DNA from: Sphingomonas sp. ID1715
GTDB taxonomy: Bacteria; Pseudomonadota; Alphaproteobacteria; Sphingomonadales; Sphingomonadaceae
Length of the DNA: 64,000 bases
NCBI RefSeq assembly: GCF_013044515.1
Contig: NZ_JABEPR010000006.1
Coordinates: 124,001-188,000 of the forward strand
Reading direction: 5' to 3'
The number at the start of each line of letters is the position of its first letter. The first letter of the stretch is position 1. The notes beneath the pieces were generated by a model. That model was given only the letters and a program-made list of their open reading frames with translations, searched no databases and was not told the DNA's origin. Positions 46,335-55,124 of this stretch are shown here, piece after piece. A program made the position numbers and the translations under genes.

Positions 46335-48440
46335 ATGGCGACTCGGTTGGCAGCGGTACCAACGGCCTCGCAGCCTTATGCGCTGCGTTGCTGGGGCGAC
46401 TTCGCGCTCACCGACCGCGCGGCCGATCAGGATATCCGGCTCCGTGGCCGCAAGGCGCGCGCCTTGCTCGCCTATCTCGTCATGCATCCGGATCGGGCGA
46501 TCAGCCGCGAGCGGATCATGGGACTGCTGTGGGGAGACCGGCCTGACGAGCAGGCGCGGGCAAGTCTCCGCCAGACGCTGTTCGAGCTGCGCGCGCTCGC
46601 CCGGGCTGACCGGCCGTTATTGCTGATCGATCGCGAAACGGTGCTGCTCCGTGGCGAGGCGGTCGAAACCGACATGCAGCGCTGGCAGCGCCTGGCCGCT
46701 CAGGGCCGCTGCGACGAGATGTTCGGCGAGCTCCCCGAGCGCGGCGAAACGCTCTTCGCCAATCTCGACGGGATCGACGAGAGCTATGACGAATGGCTGC
46801 AGGTCGAACGCACGCGTCAACAGGAAGTGCTGATGGCCCTGGTTGCCGATGCTTCGGCGGGCGCACTGGCGAAAGGGCAGACGCGGGCCGCGCGGGCGCT
46901 GCACGCTCGGTTGCTGGAGCTGGGCGACGCCGGAAACGGCTCCGCTCCCGCTCCTGCAGCCGCTTCGATAGCCGCGCCCGTGCCTCCGTTGAGCACGCCA
47001 TCGCCCCCGCGCAGCCGTTCGCCAACGCTGGTCGCCGCGGCTGCTGCGCTGCTTCTGACGGGCAGTGGGACGGCCCTTTGGTGGTTCTCCAGTCCGCAGA
47101 GGTCGCCGGTCGCGGCTGCGCCCTCGAACGAGGTGCGGGACCTTTACGAGAACGCACGCGAGATCATCTACTATCGAAGGGGTGACCAGTTCGGCGTGGC
47201 CAAGACCTTGCTGAACAAGGCGCTTGTGCTGCAGCCCGACTATGCGCCGGCGGTGGCGGCCTTGGCGGCGGTCACCGAAATGGACAACCCGACGCCGGCG
47301 TTGCACGACGAAGCGGTCCGGCTGGCGCGGCGCGCGGTGCAGATCGATCCGAATTCGGCGCGCGCTCATGGCGTGCTGGGCATGGTGCTGCGCTTCGAGC
47401 CGGCTGAGGCACGCGCTGAGATCAAGAAGGCTGCCGCGCTCGATCCGATGGATGCGGAGCTTCAGTTCTGGCTCAGCAACGTGCTGGGCAACGAGGGCGA
47501 CTTTGCCGCACGCCTGCAGGCATTGCGGCGCGCGGTTGCGCTCGACCCGCTCTGGCATCGCGCGACCGGCTCGGCAGCCGTCGCCGCACTCGAAATGGGT
47601 TATCCCGAGGAGGCGGAGCGCTACGCCGCCCGGCTGCGACAGACGACCACGGCCGACGCCTTCCTCTGCGATTATGCGATCGACTGGACGGCTGGAAATT
47701 ATGCCGATCTGGTCAAGACCACACAGGCGGCGCGCGAGCGGGTGGATAGGCTCGGCTCGATCGACAACAATCTGGGCCGTGTTTTGCTCTTGCTCGGCTA
47801 TGAGCAGCCGGCGCGATTGTTGCTGAGGCTGCCGCCGCCGCTCTGGCGCATCGTTTCGGGGCAGGGGCCCGTGCCTGGGGAGGTGGGGCCGTTGGTGGCG
47901 GCCGCCGAGAGTGACTCCAGGGCTAGCGAAGTGCTGGTCGTCGCGATCGACCAAGCCCTCGCATCGGGCCGAGCGGCGGAAATCGTTGCCGCATTCGATC
48001 GAAGGATCGGATCTCTTGGCGGATTGCAGGACGGCAGCGCGTCGTTCGACGACATCGTGGACCTGTCGCCGAGCATCGCGCTCGCGCTGCGTAAAGCCGG
48101 ACGGAATGCAGACGCCGAGCAACTGCTCGCCCGCGCGGACGCGGCGCTGCGCGCCAGCATGGGCGGGGGCGCCAGCCCCAATTGGCTTTACGCCGCCGCC
48201 GCGCGCGTATGGGCCGCGCAAGGCCGACGAGACGTGGCGCTGTCGGCGCTTGCGACCGCGCTCGATCGCGGTTGGCATCATGCACCGGTGACTCCGCTCC
48301 CCGATCTGGCGAACGTCCCTGCCTTCCAGACACTGCACGGCGATCCCGTCTTTGAGCGCCTCCGCGCCCGCGAACGCGATCACCTGCTGCACGAGCGGGC
48401 GAAGCTGGGATCGTCCCCATTTTGGACAGAAGCGACATAA
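46335..48440 (+). CDS. SARP-like winged-helix transcriptional regulator with membrane helix and TPR sensor half
   Basis: The 701-residue protein has an OmpR-type winged-helix DNA-binding domain (about 16-105: YALRCWGDFALTDRAADQDIRLRGRKARALLAYLVMHP, RERIMGLLWGDRPDEQARASLRQTLFELRAL) and a bacterial transcriptional activation (BTAD) like segment (about 120-205). One membrane helix follows (about 228-248, LVAAAAALLLTGSGTALWWF), then a helical repeat domain (about 270-600) with TPR-like units such as LARRAVQIDPNSARAHGVLGMVLRF. This architecture resembles CadC-type membrane-bound one-component regulators. Targets and signal are unknown. A good ribosome site (GGAGGG) supports the start. The vanadium-haloperoxidase-like gene follows. 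Confidence 0.82.
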   Translation: MATRLAAVPTASQPYALRCWGDFALTDRAADQDIRLRGRKARALLAYLVMHPDRAISRERIMGLLWGDRPDEQARASLRQTLFELRALARADRPLLLIDRETVLLRGEAVETDMQRWQRLAAQGRCDEMFGELPERGETLFANLDGIDESYDEWLQVERTRQQEVLMALVADASAGALAKGQTRAARALHARLLELGDAGNGSAPAPAAASIAAPVPPLSTPSPPRSRSPTLVAAAAALLLTGSGTALWWFSSPQRSPVAAAPSNEVRDLYENAREIIYYRRGDQFGVAKTLLNKALVLQPDYAPAVAALAAVTEMDNPTPALHDEAVRLARRAVQIDPNSARAHGVLGMVLRFEPAEARAEIKKAAALDPMDAELQFWLSNVLGNEGDFAARLQALRRAVALDPLWHRATGSAAVAALEMGYPEEAERYAARLRQTTTADAFLCDYAIDWTAGNYADLVKTTQAARERVDRLGSIDNNLGRVLLLLGYEQPARLLLRLPPPLWRIVSGQGPVPGEVGPLVAAAESDSRASEVLVVAIDQALASGRAAEIVAAFDRRIGSLGGLQDGSASFDDIVDLSPSIALALRKAGRNADAEQLLARADAALRASMGGGASPNWLYAAAARVWAAQGRRDVALSALATALDRGWHHAPVTPLPDLANVPAFQTLHGDPVFERLRARERDHLLHERAKLGSSPFWTEAT

Positions 48441-48550
48441 ACGTTCGACGTTCGCCGAATTAACGATCCGCTAACGCTGTTCTAACGCTGCCGCCGATCC
48501 TCTCGCGCCATTCCCGAATCGTGGCCACGCCACGCTTTTGGGAGAAGAAG

Positions 48551-49885
48551 ATGTATCAGGGGAAACTCCTCGCCGCGGCCGCGGCGATCGCGACCTTCGC
48601 GGCCGCTCCGGCGGCCGCCGTCGACTACACCGTCGACAGCGATCCGGTGCTGTTCTGGAACGATCTCGCGATCAAGACGGCGCCGGCGAACGCGGCCAAC
48701 CAGGCGCGCATCATCGCCGCGATGAACACGGCGATCCACGATGCCGTCAGCCGCAGCTACAATGGCGCCGACGTCTATTACAATCAGGGCGTAAGCGCGC
48801 CAGGCGGCGATGTCCGCGCGGCCGTATCGGTGGCCGCGCGCAATGTGCTGGCGTCGCTGAACGGCAGCAACCCCACCATCGTCGCGATGTACGACGCGGC
48901 GCTATCGGCCAATCTGGCGAAGGTGCCGGACGGTACGGCGAAGACCAACGGCATCGCGACGGGCAACGCCTATTCGGCGGCCATGCTGCTGAACCGCATG
49001 AACGACGGTTCCACGCCGCCGCCGGGCTTTTCCTATACGCCAGGCAATCTGCCGGGGCAGTGGCGCCCGACCCCGCCCGGCAACCTCGCCGCGGCGATTC
49101 CGTTCTGGGGCCAGGTGAAGCCGTTCCTGCTCAGCTCCGGCGCCCAATTTCGTCCCGACGGGCCTCCGGACCTCGACAGCGCGGAATATCTCGCCGCCTA
49201 TAACGAAGTGAAGGAAATCGGCGCCAAGAACAGCGCGACGCGGACCGAAGATCAGAGGCTGAGCGCATTGTTCTGGGATGTCTCGAACGGGACTACCTGG
49301 AACCGGATCGGCTTGGACCTGATCTCGGACGACAATCTGTCCACGCTGGAAAATTCGCGGGTTATGGCCAAGCTGTCCACAGCCGTCGCGGACGCGCTGA
49401 TTGCGGGCTTCGACGCCAAGTACACGTACAATTTCTGGCGTCCCGTCACCGCCATTCGGGAAGGCGATAATGACGGCGTCGACGGCACCGTCGGCGATGC
49501 GAACTGGGAATCGCTGTTCGCGGCGCCCAATCATCCGTCATATCCGTCGACCCACTCTCTCCAGTCGGGCGCGGCGTCGGCGGTGCTGCTTGCACTCGTC
49601 AAGGATCAGGCGTTCTGCAACCAGATCGGACCGGACATGCGCTGCTTCGACGGTATCGCCGATGCCGCGCAGGACGCGGCCAACAGCCGGCTATGGGGCG
49701 GCATCCACTTCCGCTTCGACAATGAGATCGGGCTCGCCACCGGCCAGACGATCGGTCGCTGGGCGCTGGCGCAGAACGCCTTCAATGCGGTGCCCGAGCC
49801 GGCAAGCTGGGCGCTGATGATCGCCGGCTTCGGACTGGCCGGCGCGGCGGTGCGGCGGCGCGTGGTGAGAGTCGCTTACGCGTGA
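48551..49885 (+). CDS. Vanadium-dependent haloperoxidase/PAP2-like exported protein with PEPxxWA-CTERM tail
   Basis: The 444-residue protein has a signal peptide (KLLAAAAAIATFAAAPAAA), then a PAP2/haloperoxidase domain. The phosphate- or vanadate-binding residues lie in KYTYNFWRPVTAIREGD, HPSYPSTHSLQSGAASAVLLAL and NSRLWGGIHFRFDNEIGLATGQTIGRW, in the family order K-R-P, P-S-x-H, S-R-x-x-x-x-x-H. The C-terminus is PEPASWALMIAGFGLAGAAVRRRVV, an exosortase-recognised tail, so it should be surface-bound or released. It could be a haloperoxidase or an acid phosphatase. The start has GGGAGAAG upstream. Confidence 0.87.
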   Translation: MYQGKLLAAAAAIATFAAAPAAAVDYTVDSDPVLFWNDLAIKTAPANAANQARIIAAMNTAIHDAVSRSYNGADVYYNQGVSAPGGDVRAAVSVAARNVLASLNGSNPTIVAMYDAALSANLAKVPDGTAKTNGIATGNAYSAAMLLNRMNDGSTPPPGFSYTPGNLPGQWRPTPPGNLAAAIPFWGQVKPFLLSSGAQFRPDGPPDLDSAEYLAAYNEVKEIGAKNSATRTEDQRLSALFWDVSNGTTWNRIGLDLISDDNLSTLENSRVMAKLSTAVADALIAGFDAKYTYNFWRPVTAIREGDNDGVDGTVGDANWESLFAAPNHPSYPSTHSLQSGAASAVLLALVKDQAFCNQIGPDMRCFDGIADAAQDAANSRLWGGIHFRFDNEIGLATGQTIGRWALAQNAFNAVPEPASWALMIAGFGLAGAAVRRRVVRVAYA

Positions 49886-49890
49886 AACGA

Positions 49891-49926
49891 AGAAGGGGCG
49901 GCTCTCGCGTGAGAGCCGCCCCTTCT
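49891..49926. terminator. Bidirectional terminator between the haloperoxidase-like gene and rplL
   Basis: A perfect 16-bp hairpin (49891-49906 with 49911-49926, loop GCGT), rich in GC with TTCT at the ends on both strands. It lies 6 bases after the haloperoxidase-like gene stop and 81 bases past the rplL stop. Confidence 0.85.
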
Positions 49927-49933
49927 CTGCGGA

Positions 49934-49989
49934 GTGCTCCGGCGAAGGCCGGAGCGGTGTCCGCAAGGCTCCGGCCTTCGCCGGAGCAC
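49934..49989. repeat. Perfect 22-bp inverted repeat (GTGCTCCGGCGAAGGC family)
   Basis: Arms 49934-49955 and 49968-49989 are exact reverse complements with a 12-base loop. It lies directly after the rplL stop and before the terminator. Each arm also holds an internal CCGG-based palindrome. It is another family of intergenic palindromic repeats in this genome. Confidence 0.85.
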
Positions 49990-50006
49990 GATGCTGAAGC
50001 CTAAGC

Positions 50007-50390
50007 TTACTTCAATTCCACCGTCGCGCCGGCTTCTTCCAGCTGCTTCTTGAGCTTCTCGGCTTCGTCCTTCGACACGCCTTCCTTGACGGCCTTGGGC
50101 GCGCCCTCGACGAGAGCCTTCGCCTCGGTCAGGCCGAGGTTGGTGATCGCGCGGACTTCCTTGATGACGTTGATCTTCTTGCCACCGTCGCCGGTGAGGA
50201 TCACGTCGAACTCGGTCTTCTCTTCCGCGGCCGGAGCAGCGGCGCCGGCGCCACCCGCACCCGGCGCGGCAACCGCGACGGCAGCGGCGGCCGAGACGCC
50301 CCACTTCTCTTCGAGCATCTTGGACAGGTCGGCCGCCTCGAGGACGGTCAGGGACGAAAGCTGGTCAACCAGCGACTGAAGGTCTGCCAT
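50007..50390 (-). CDS. rplL: 50S ribosomal protein L7/L12
   Basis: L7/L12 (127 residues) forms the multi-copy ribosomal stalk that recruits translation GTPases. It has an N-terminal dimerisation region ([33 protein letters not shown]), an Ala-rich hinge (about 40-60) and the C-terminal factor-binding domain ([40 protein letters not shown]). The length is normal. It follows rplJ with 25 bases between. Here rpoB does not follow: a repeat and a terminator come next, and the neighbour converges. Confidence 0.98.
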   Translation of the reverse strand: MADLQSLVDQLSSLTVLEAADLSKMLEEKWGVSAAAAVAVAAPGAGGAGAAAPAAEEKTEFDVILTGDGGKKINVIKEVRAITNLGLTEAKALVEGAPKAVKEGVSKDEAEKLKKQLEEAGATVELK

Positions 50391-50415
50391 TGTAAGTCTC
50401 CGTTTCTAAAAGGTC

Positions 50416-50931
50416 TTAAGCGTCTTCTTTGGCGGCGTAGGCGCCGAACACGCGCGCAAGCTGTGCGGCCGGGGCCTGAGCGATCTGCGCGAGCTTGGTC
50501 GCGGGTGCCTGAACCAGGCCCACGATCTTGGCGCGCAGCTCGTCGAGCGACGGCAGCGAAGCGAGTGCGGTGACGCCCGCCACGTCCAGGGCGGTGTCGC
50601 CCATCGCCCCGCCGACGATTTCGAACTTGTCGTTCGTCTTCGCGAAATCGACGGCCACCTTGGCCGCCGCGACGGGATCGTTGGAGTAAGCGAGACCGGT
50701 CGGCCCGGTCAGCATCGTGCCGATGCTGGCATAGGGCGTTCCCTGGATCGCGATCTTCGCCAGGCGGTTCTTGGCCACCTGGTAGCTGGCGCCGGCGTCG
50801 CGCATCTTGTTCCGCAGATCCGTGGACTGCTTGACGGTCATGCCCTTCGAACGGGTCACGACCACCACGCCCACGGTGGAAAAGGTGCTGCTCAGCTCTT
50901 CGACCAGCTCTGATTTTTGAGCTCGATCCAT
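50416..50931 (-). CDS. rplJ: 50S ribosomal protein L10
   Basis: L10 (171 residues) anchors L7/L12 dimers to the 23S rRNA. It begins [46 protein letters not shown], continues with the rRNA-binding [21 protein letters not shown] and ends with the L7/L12-binding helix. The start is the ATG of MDRAQKSE; the frame extends upstream, but this ATG is preceded by a GGAG site. It forms an operon with rplL and is likely controlled by its own leader. Confidence 0.97.
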   Translation of the reverse strand: MDRAQKSELVEELSSTFSTVGVVVVTRSKGMTVKQSTDLRNKMRDAGASYQVAKNRLAKIAIQGTPYASIGTMLTGPTGLAYSNDPVAAAKVAVDFAKTNDKFEIVGGAMGDTALDVAGVTALASLPSLDELRAKIVGLVQAPATKLAQIAQAPAAQLARVFGAYAAKEDA

Positions 50932-51135
50932 GCCATTCTCCTGCGTGACGCACGGAAACGCCCGTGCGCCGGTCACTTTGTCCGTGGGGAATGGGCAGGG
51001 GTGCCGAGGCTCAAGCTTAGCCAAGCGGAGCGGCGGCAGACCCGAAACTTTCTTCCCCGTCTAGGCTGGAGATTAAGGAGCGAACTCCACCAGCTGTCTC
51101 GGACGGTCACGACCGGGGCATGCCCCGATCGAAGC
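50932..51135 (-). promoter_or_regulatory. rplJ leader (L10 autoregulatory leader candidate)
   Basis: About 200 bases of untranslated RNA precede rplJ. Near its end a hairpin GCACGG/CCGTGC is placed just before the Shine-Dalgarno (CAGGAGA), and further up short palindromes occur. L10-L7/L12 complexes bind such leaders in many bacteria. The 5' end assumes the promoter listed separately. The hairpin is seen; autoregulation is inferred. Confidence 0.5.
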
Positions 51136-51140
51136 GCGCG

Positions 51141-51168
51141 CCTATAGCCGCTTTGCCGCGCACGTCAA
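51141..51168 (-). promoter_or_regulatory. rplJL promoter
   Basis: On the minus strand TTGACG (51163-51168) and TATAGG (51141-51146) with a 16-base spacer form a good housekeeping sigma factor promoter, about 210 bases before rplJ. The rest of the 313-bp gap to the SOUL gene (start 51245) holds no other feature. Confidence 0.6.
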
Positions 51169-51244
51169 GCACGGGAACGGCTGGCGTGGCCTGCTCGTTC
51201 GGCGCTATCACCGTAACGATCCGCAGCCAATCGAGGGAAAGATC

Positions 51245-52246
51245 ATGGCCGACACCCCCGCCGACAAGCCCAAGCGCCGCCGTACCGCCAAGTCGGAAGG
51301 GGCGGAGACGCCCGCGGCCAAGCCGGCGCGCGCCAGCCGCGCCAAGGCTTCGGCCAAGGCGGCGGAGGCAAAGCCGGGCACGCGCACCAAGAAGGCCGCG
51401 GCGCCGACGATCACTCAATCCACGCCCGAGAAGCCGGCGCGGCCGCGGAACGCCAAGGCCGCGCCCAAGCCGCCCGAAGGAACGGCTAAGCCCGCGCCGC
51501 GCAAGCGGGCCGCGCCAAAGGCAGCCGCTGCCGTTGCCGCGCCCTCCGCACCAAAGTCGACCTCTGCACCAAAATCGACTTCTGCACCCGCACCCACACC
51601 CGCGCCGGTTCGAGCGAAGGAGCGCGAGTCCTTCCCCGAGCCGCCGAAGATGGGCTGGATCGCGGCCCTTGGCGCCGCTGCGGCGTTCGGCGGCGCCTGG
51701 TTCGTCTGGCGCGCCTCGCGCGCGGAAGAGCCTGATTATCAAACCATCGAGAGCGACGGCGCCGTCGAGATCCGTAAATATCCGTCGCTGGTCACCGCCG
51801 GCACGCAGGTGCGGGGAGAGCGCGAACAGGCGCTGCGCGACGGATTTCGCACGTTGGCCGACTATATCTTCGCCAAGTCTCGCCCCGGCGCCAAGCTGCC
51901 GATGACGGCCCCGGTGCTGGCCGACGCACCCGGCGATGGTGGCTGGCGCACGCGCTTCATCATGCCACGGGGCAAGGCGCGGGCTGAACTTCCGGCGGCT
52001 CCGCATGGCGTCGAGCTGACGGCAGAGCCGGCGGCACGCATCGCCGCCATTCGCTTTTCCGGGCGCGCCGACGACGCGACGCTCGAGACGAAGGAAGCCG
52101 AACTGCGCTCATGGCTGCAGACCAAGGGCCTGCCGCATGAAGGCAAGGCGGTGCACGCCTTCTACAATGCGCCATTTCTGCCCGGGCCGTTCCGGCGCAA
52201 CGAAGTGCTGGTGCGGTTGAGCGACGAAGGCGGCATGAGCGCCTGA
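51245..52246 (+). CDS. SOUL heme-binding family protein with Lys/Ala/Pro-rich N-terminal extension
   Basis: The 333-residue protein starts with about 130 residues very rich in Lys, Ala and Pro (repeats such as KAAAPK and PKSTSAPKSTSAP), like a histone H1 tail. A transmembrane helix (about 137-155, GWIAALGAAAAFGGAWFVW) and a SOUL domain (about 165-330: PDYQTIESDGAVEIRKYPSLVTAGT, LPMTAPVLADAP, VELTAEPAARIAAIRFSGRAD, YNAPFLPGPFRRNEVLV) follow. SOUL proteins bind heme or porphyrins. The basic tail would face the cytoplasm and could bind nucleic acid; that is inference. The gene diverges from rplJL. Confidence 0.85.
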   Translation: MADTPADKPKRRRTAKSEGAETPAAKPARASRAKASAKAAEAKPGTRTKKAAAPTITQSTPEKPARPRNAKAAPKPPEGTAKPAPRKRAAPKAAAAVAAPSAPKSTSAPKSTSAPAPTPAPVRAKERESFPEPPKMGWIAALGAAAAFGGAWFVWRASRAEEPDYQTIESDGAVEIRKYPSLVTAGTQVRGEREQALRDGFRTLADYIFAKSRPGAKLPMTAPVLADAPGDGGWRTRFIMPRGKARAELPAAPHGVELTAEPAARIAAIRFSGRADDATLETKEAELRSWLQTKGLPHEGKAVHAFYNAPFLPGPFRRNEVLVRLSDEGGMSA

Positions 52247-52387
52247 AGACCGCCCGCAACAGCAGCCAAGTCCCGAGCCTCAGGCAACTCGTTGAGTAAC
52301 TGAAACTTCTGCGCCTCTCGCAGGTTTAATGAAGTCAGTGACTGTCGTCGACACTGTATCGGCGGCGGCACCTCGGGAGTGTTGTTT

Positions 52388-53077
52388 ATGGTCAACGGGT
52401 CGCACCGTCCGGCCGCGTCCATTCGCGGCCGGAGGGGCCGTGCTTTGCCCGCGCCAGGGCGAACCGGCCGGCTGCCGGCCGTCAAGTTCGCGGCGGCGTT
52501 CGCGCTCGCGGCGCTTGGCTCCGCCACCACGATGGGCGAGGGGCTGTTGAGCGCCGGGGCGGCGGCGGTCGCTCAGGCCACCGACCTGGTCGCCGACCGC
52601 TCGCCCGGCGCACGAACCGGCGCGTCGATCACCAAGGGCAAGCCGCGCATCGATGTCGGCAGGGTCGCGCGGGCGCTCCCCCGCATCCGCGACGCGCGGG
52701 CCTCGTCGCACCCGCCGGCAGCGCGCGCGGCTCAGGCCCTGCCGCGTGCGGCCGCTGCCGCGCCTGTGGCCGCGGCGGCGCCAGCCTTGGTCGGGCCGGC
52801 TGTCGCAGAAGGTCCGGTCGCGTTCTTCGGAGCGCCGGGCGGTGGTGGCGGATTCATATCCGGCCCGGGCGTGTTCCTGCCCTCGTTCGGTGGTGGCGGC
52901 GGCGGCGGTGGTGGGATCGTCCTGTTGCCGCCCGAAGAAAGCCCGCCGGAGACGGTCGTCCCTCCCGTCGCGGCGCCGGTGCCCGAACCATCGTCCTGGG
53001 CATTGCTGATTGTCGGCTTCGGCGTCATTGGTGCAGCATTGAGGACGTCGAAGGAGAGCCGGCTGCGCAATGGCTGA
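52388..53077 (+). CDS. PEPxxWA-CTERM exported protein, glycine- and alanine-rich
   Basis: The 229-residue protein has a hydrophobic region at about 33-60 that could act as a late signal (FAAAFALAALGSATTMGEGLL). Its middle is low-complexity, Ala-, Pro- and Gly-rich, including a Gly run (PSFGGGGGGGGGIVLLPPEES). The C-terminus is PVPEPSSWALLIVGFGVIGAALRTSK, the PEPxxWA-CTERM sorting signal. Function is unknown; such Gly-rich proteins are probably surface or matrix components. An upstream GTG (52379) is possible; ATG 52388 has GGGAG at a good distance. The stop overlaps the L,D-transpeptidase gene by 8 bases. Confidence 0.78.
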   Translation: MVNGSHRPAASIRGRRGRALPAPGRTGRLPAVKFAAAFALAALGSATTMGEGLLSAGAAAVAQATDLVADRSPGARTGASITKGKPRIDVGRVARALPRIRDARASSHPPAARAAQALPRAAAAAPVAAAAPALVGPAVAEGPVAFFGAPGGGGGFISGPGVFLPSFGGGGGGGGGIVLLPPEESPPETVVPPVAAPVPEPSSWALLIVGFGVIGAALRTSKESRLRNG

Positions 53078-53684
53078 CGCTCGGTCCGGGTGGGGCCGCT
53101 GGACGCTGCGCGCGTTGGCCGCGGCGCTGTTGGCCGGCGTGATCGCGCGCGTCGGCACCGATCCGGTCCGGCCTGCACCGGCGCCAGCGGTCGCGACGGC
53201 GCCCGCCAACCCGGATCGCGTCTTTACCTCGCCGCGCGAGGCCATTGCCCTGTCGGGCGTCCCTGCAGGTGCGGTCGAAAGCGTGCTCAAGGTTTCGGCA
53301 CCGATGCATTATGGCGACGCGATCTGGCGGGAAGCGGGCGTTCCCGCCGGCCCGATCTGGGTGCGCGTCGATCGCCGTTCGCAAATCCTGTCGGTCTTTC
53401 GCGGCCCGCACGAGATCGGCACGGCGGTGATCCTGTATGGCGCGCCCGAAAAGCCGACGCCGGCGGGGCGTTACCCAGTGCTTGGCAAGGCGGCCTATCA
53501 CATCTCGCGCACTTACAACGCCGAGATGCCCTATACGCTGTGGCTCACCCGTGACGGCATCGGCATCCATGCCGGCAATGTCCGCGAGGGCGCGGCGACG
53601 CATGGCTGTATCGGCGTGCCGAAGGACTTTGCCCGCCGCCTTTTCGACCTGGTCCAGGTCGGCGATCCGGTGGTGATCGTCTAG
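53070..53684 (+). CDS. L,D-transpeptidase (YkuD domain)
   Basis: The 204-residue protein has a membrane anchor or signal (about 11-27, RALAAALLAGVIARV) and a YkuD domain (about 90-204) with the catalytic motif IHAGNVREGAATHGCIGVP (His, Ser/Thr-H-G-C with Cys as nucleophile). It forms 3-3 cross-links in peptidoglycan or attaches proteins to it. The usual Arg after Cys (HGCxR) is replaced by Ile-Gly-Val, a variation to note. The 8-base overlap with the previous PEP-CTERM gene suggests one operon. Confidence 0.85.
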   Translation: MADARSGWGRWTLRALAAALLAGVIARVGTDPVRPAPAPAVATAPANPDRVFTSPREAIALSGVPAGAVESVLKVSAPMHYGDAIWREAGVPAGPIWVRVDRRSQILSVFRGPHEIGTAVILYGAPEKPTPAGRYPVLGKAAYHISRTYNAEMPYTLWLTRDGIGIHAGNVREGAATHGCIGVPKDFARRLFDLVQVGDPVVIV

Positions 53685-53767
53685 GACCCCTAAGGTCTTT
53701 CCTTCCCGTCCGCTTTCCGCTAAGGGCGCCCGCTTCCAGGCACATGCTGTGGGAACAAGCCGCGGGA

Positions 53768-53782
53768 GAGGCATTATGCCTC
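53768..53782. promoter_or_regulatory. Palindrome in the rplK leader
   Basis: GAGGCAT-T-ATGCCTC is a perfect inverted repeat with one central base, 66 bases before the rplK start. It could be part of the L11 leader RNA or an operator. There is no direct evidence of function. Confidence 0.35.
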
Positions 53783-53847
53783 GTCTGTACCGCTAAACTT
53801 GAAACGGGTTCGGCGCAGCGTCGCCAGGCCCATCTAGAGAGTGACTT

Positions 53848-54279
53848 ATGGCTAAGAAAATCACCGGCTATATCAAGCTGCAGGTGCCCGCCGGCGCCGC
53901 CAACCCGTCGCCCCCGATCGGCCCGGCCCTGGGTCAGCGCGGCGTCAACATCATGGAATTTTGCAAGGCTTTCAACGCCCAGACCGGCGATCAGGAAAAG
54001 GGCACGCCGCTGCCGACCGTGATCACCGTCTATGCGGACCGCAGCTTCTCGTTCGAGACCAAGACCCCGCCGGCTTCCTATCTGCTGAAGAAGGCGGCGA
54101 ACCTGAAGTCGGGTTCCAAGGAGCCGGGCAAGGCCGTCGCCGGCCGCATCAAGCGCTCGCAGCTCGAAGAGATCGCGAACGCGAAGATGAAGGATCTGAA
54201 CGCGAACGACATCGCCGCCGCGACGAAGATCATCGAAGGTTCGGCCCGCGCCATGGGCCTCGAAGTGGTGGAGGGCTGA
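53848..54279 (+). CDS. rplK: 50S ribosomal protein L11
   Basis: L11 (143 residues) binds the GTPase-associated region of 23S rRNA. It has [38 protein letters not shown] at the start, the segment where thiostrepton-site prolines lie, then the flexible linker and the C-terminal RNA-binding domain ([22 protein letters not shown]). Length is normal. It heads an operon with rplA (4 bases apart). It points opposite to rplJL and nusG. Confidence 0.98.
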   Translation: MAKKITGYIKLQVPAGAANPSPPIGPALGQRGVNIMEFCKAFNAQTGDQEKGTPLPTVITVYADRSFSFETKTPPASYLLKKAANLKSGSKEPGKAVAGRIKRSQLEEIANAKMKDLNANDIAAATKIIEGSARAMGLEVVEG

Positions 54280-54282
54280 TCC

Positions 54283-54975
54283 ATGGCCAAGCTGACCAAG
54301 AAGCAGAAGAATTGGACCGTCGATAGCGAGAAGCTGCACGGCGTCGATGAAGCGATCGCGCTCGCCAAGCAGTATGCCACCGCCAAGTTCGACGAGACGA
54401 TCGAGGTCGCGCTTAATCTCGGCGTCGACCCGCGCCATGCCGACCAGATGGTCCGCGGCGTCGTGACGCTGCCCAAGGGCACCGGCAAGACCGTCCGCGT
54501 GGCCGTGTTCGCGAAGGGCGCCAAGGCCGACGAAGCGCGCGAAGCGGGTGCCAATGTGGTCGGCGCCGAAGACCTGCTCGAAACCGTCCAGGCCGGCACG
54601 ATCGACTTCGATCGCTGCATCGCCACGCCGGACATGATGGGCCTGGTCGGCCGTCTGGGTAAGGTGCTGGGCCCCAAGGGCCTGATGCCGAACCCGAAGC
54701 TCGGCACGGTGACCATGAACGTCGCTCAGGCCGTCAAGGACGCCAAGGGCGGCCAGGTCGAGTATCGCGTCGAAAAGGCCGGCATCATCCATTCCGGCAT
54801 CGGTAAGGCGAGCTTCCCGGCCGAGGACCTGCGCGCGAACTTCGACGCGCTGGTCGATGCCGTCGTCCGCGCCAAGCCTTCGGGCGCCAAGGGCAAATAT
54901 GTCCGCAAGGTCGCGGTCAGCTCGTCCATGGGCCCGGGCATCAAGGTCGACGTGGCCGAAGTCGCGACCGCCTGA
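54283..54975 (+). CDS. rplA: 50S ribosomal protein L1
   Basis: L1 (230 residues) forms the mobile stalk at the tRNA exit site and in many bacteria represses its own operon. It has the two-domain layout: [28 protein letters not shown] near the start, the inserted domain ([32 protein letters not shown]) and a closing [18 protein letters not shown]. The length is normal. A strong terminator follows. Confidence 0.98.
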   Translation: MAKLTKKQKNWTVDSEKLHGVDEAIALAKQYATAKFDETIEVALNLGVDPRHADQMVRGVVTLPKGTGKTVRVAVFAKGAKADEAREAGANVVGAEDLLETVQAGTIDFDRCIATPDMMGLVGRLGKVLGPKGLMPNPKLGTVTMNVAQAVKDAKGGQVEYRVEKAGIIHSGIGKASFPAEDLRANFDALVDAVVRAKPSGAKGKYVRKVAVSSSMGPGIKVDVAEVATA

Positions 54976-54996
54976 TCCTAACCGGATTGAACAGTA

Positions 54997-55027
54997 AGGG
55001 GCCGGTTCACGCCGGCCCCTTTTTTTG
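54997..55027 (+). terminator. Intrinsic terminator of rplKA
   Basis: A perfect 9-bp stem (54997-55005 with 55012-55020) is followed by a run of seven T including the last stem base, 22 bases past the rplA stop. Confidence 0.96.
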
Positions 55028-55124
55028 TCGGCGCCTCGTCGCGTGGGCTGACAGCTCCGTCGCCTCGGCTTGGCGGCGCGGGCGGAATTTGTTAACGGCG
55101 CAGCCGACAGGAGGAAATTGACTG

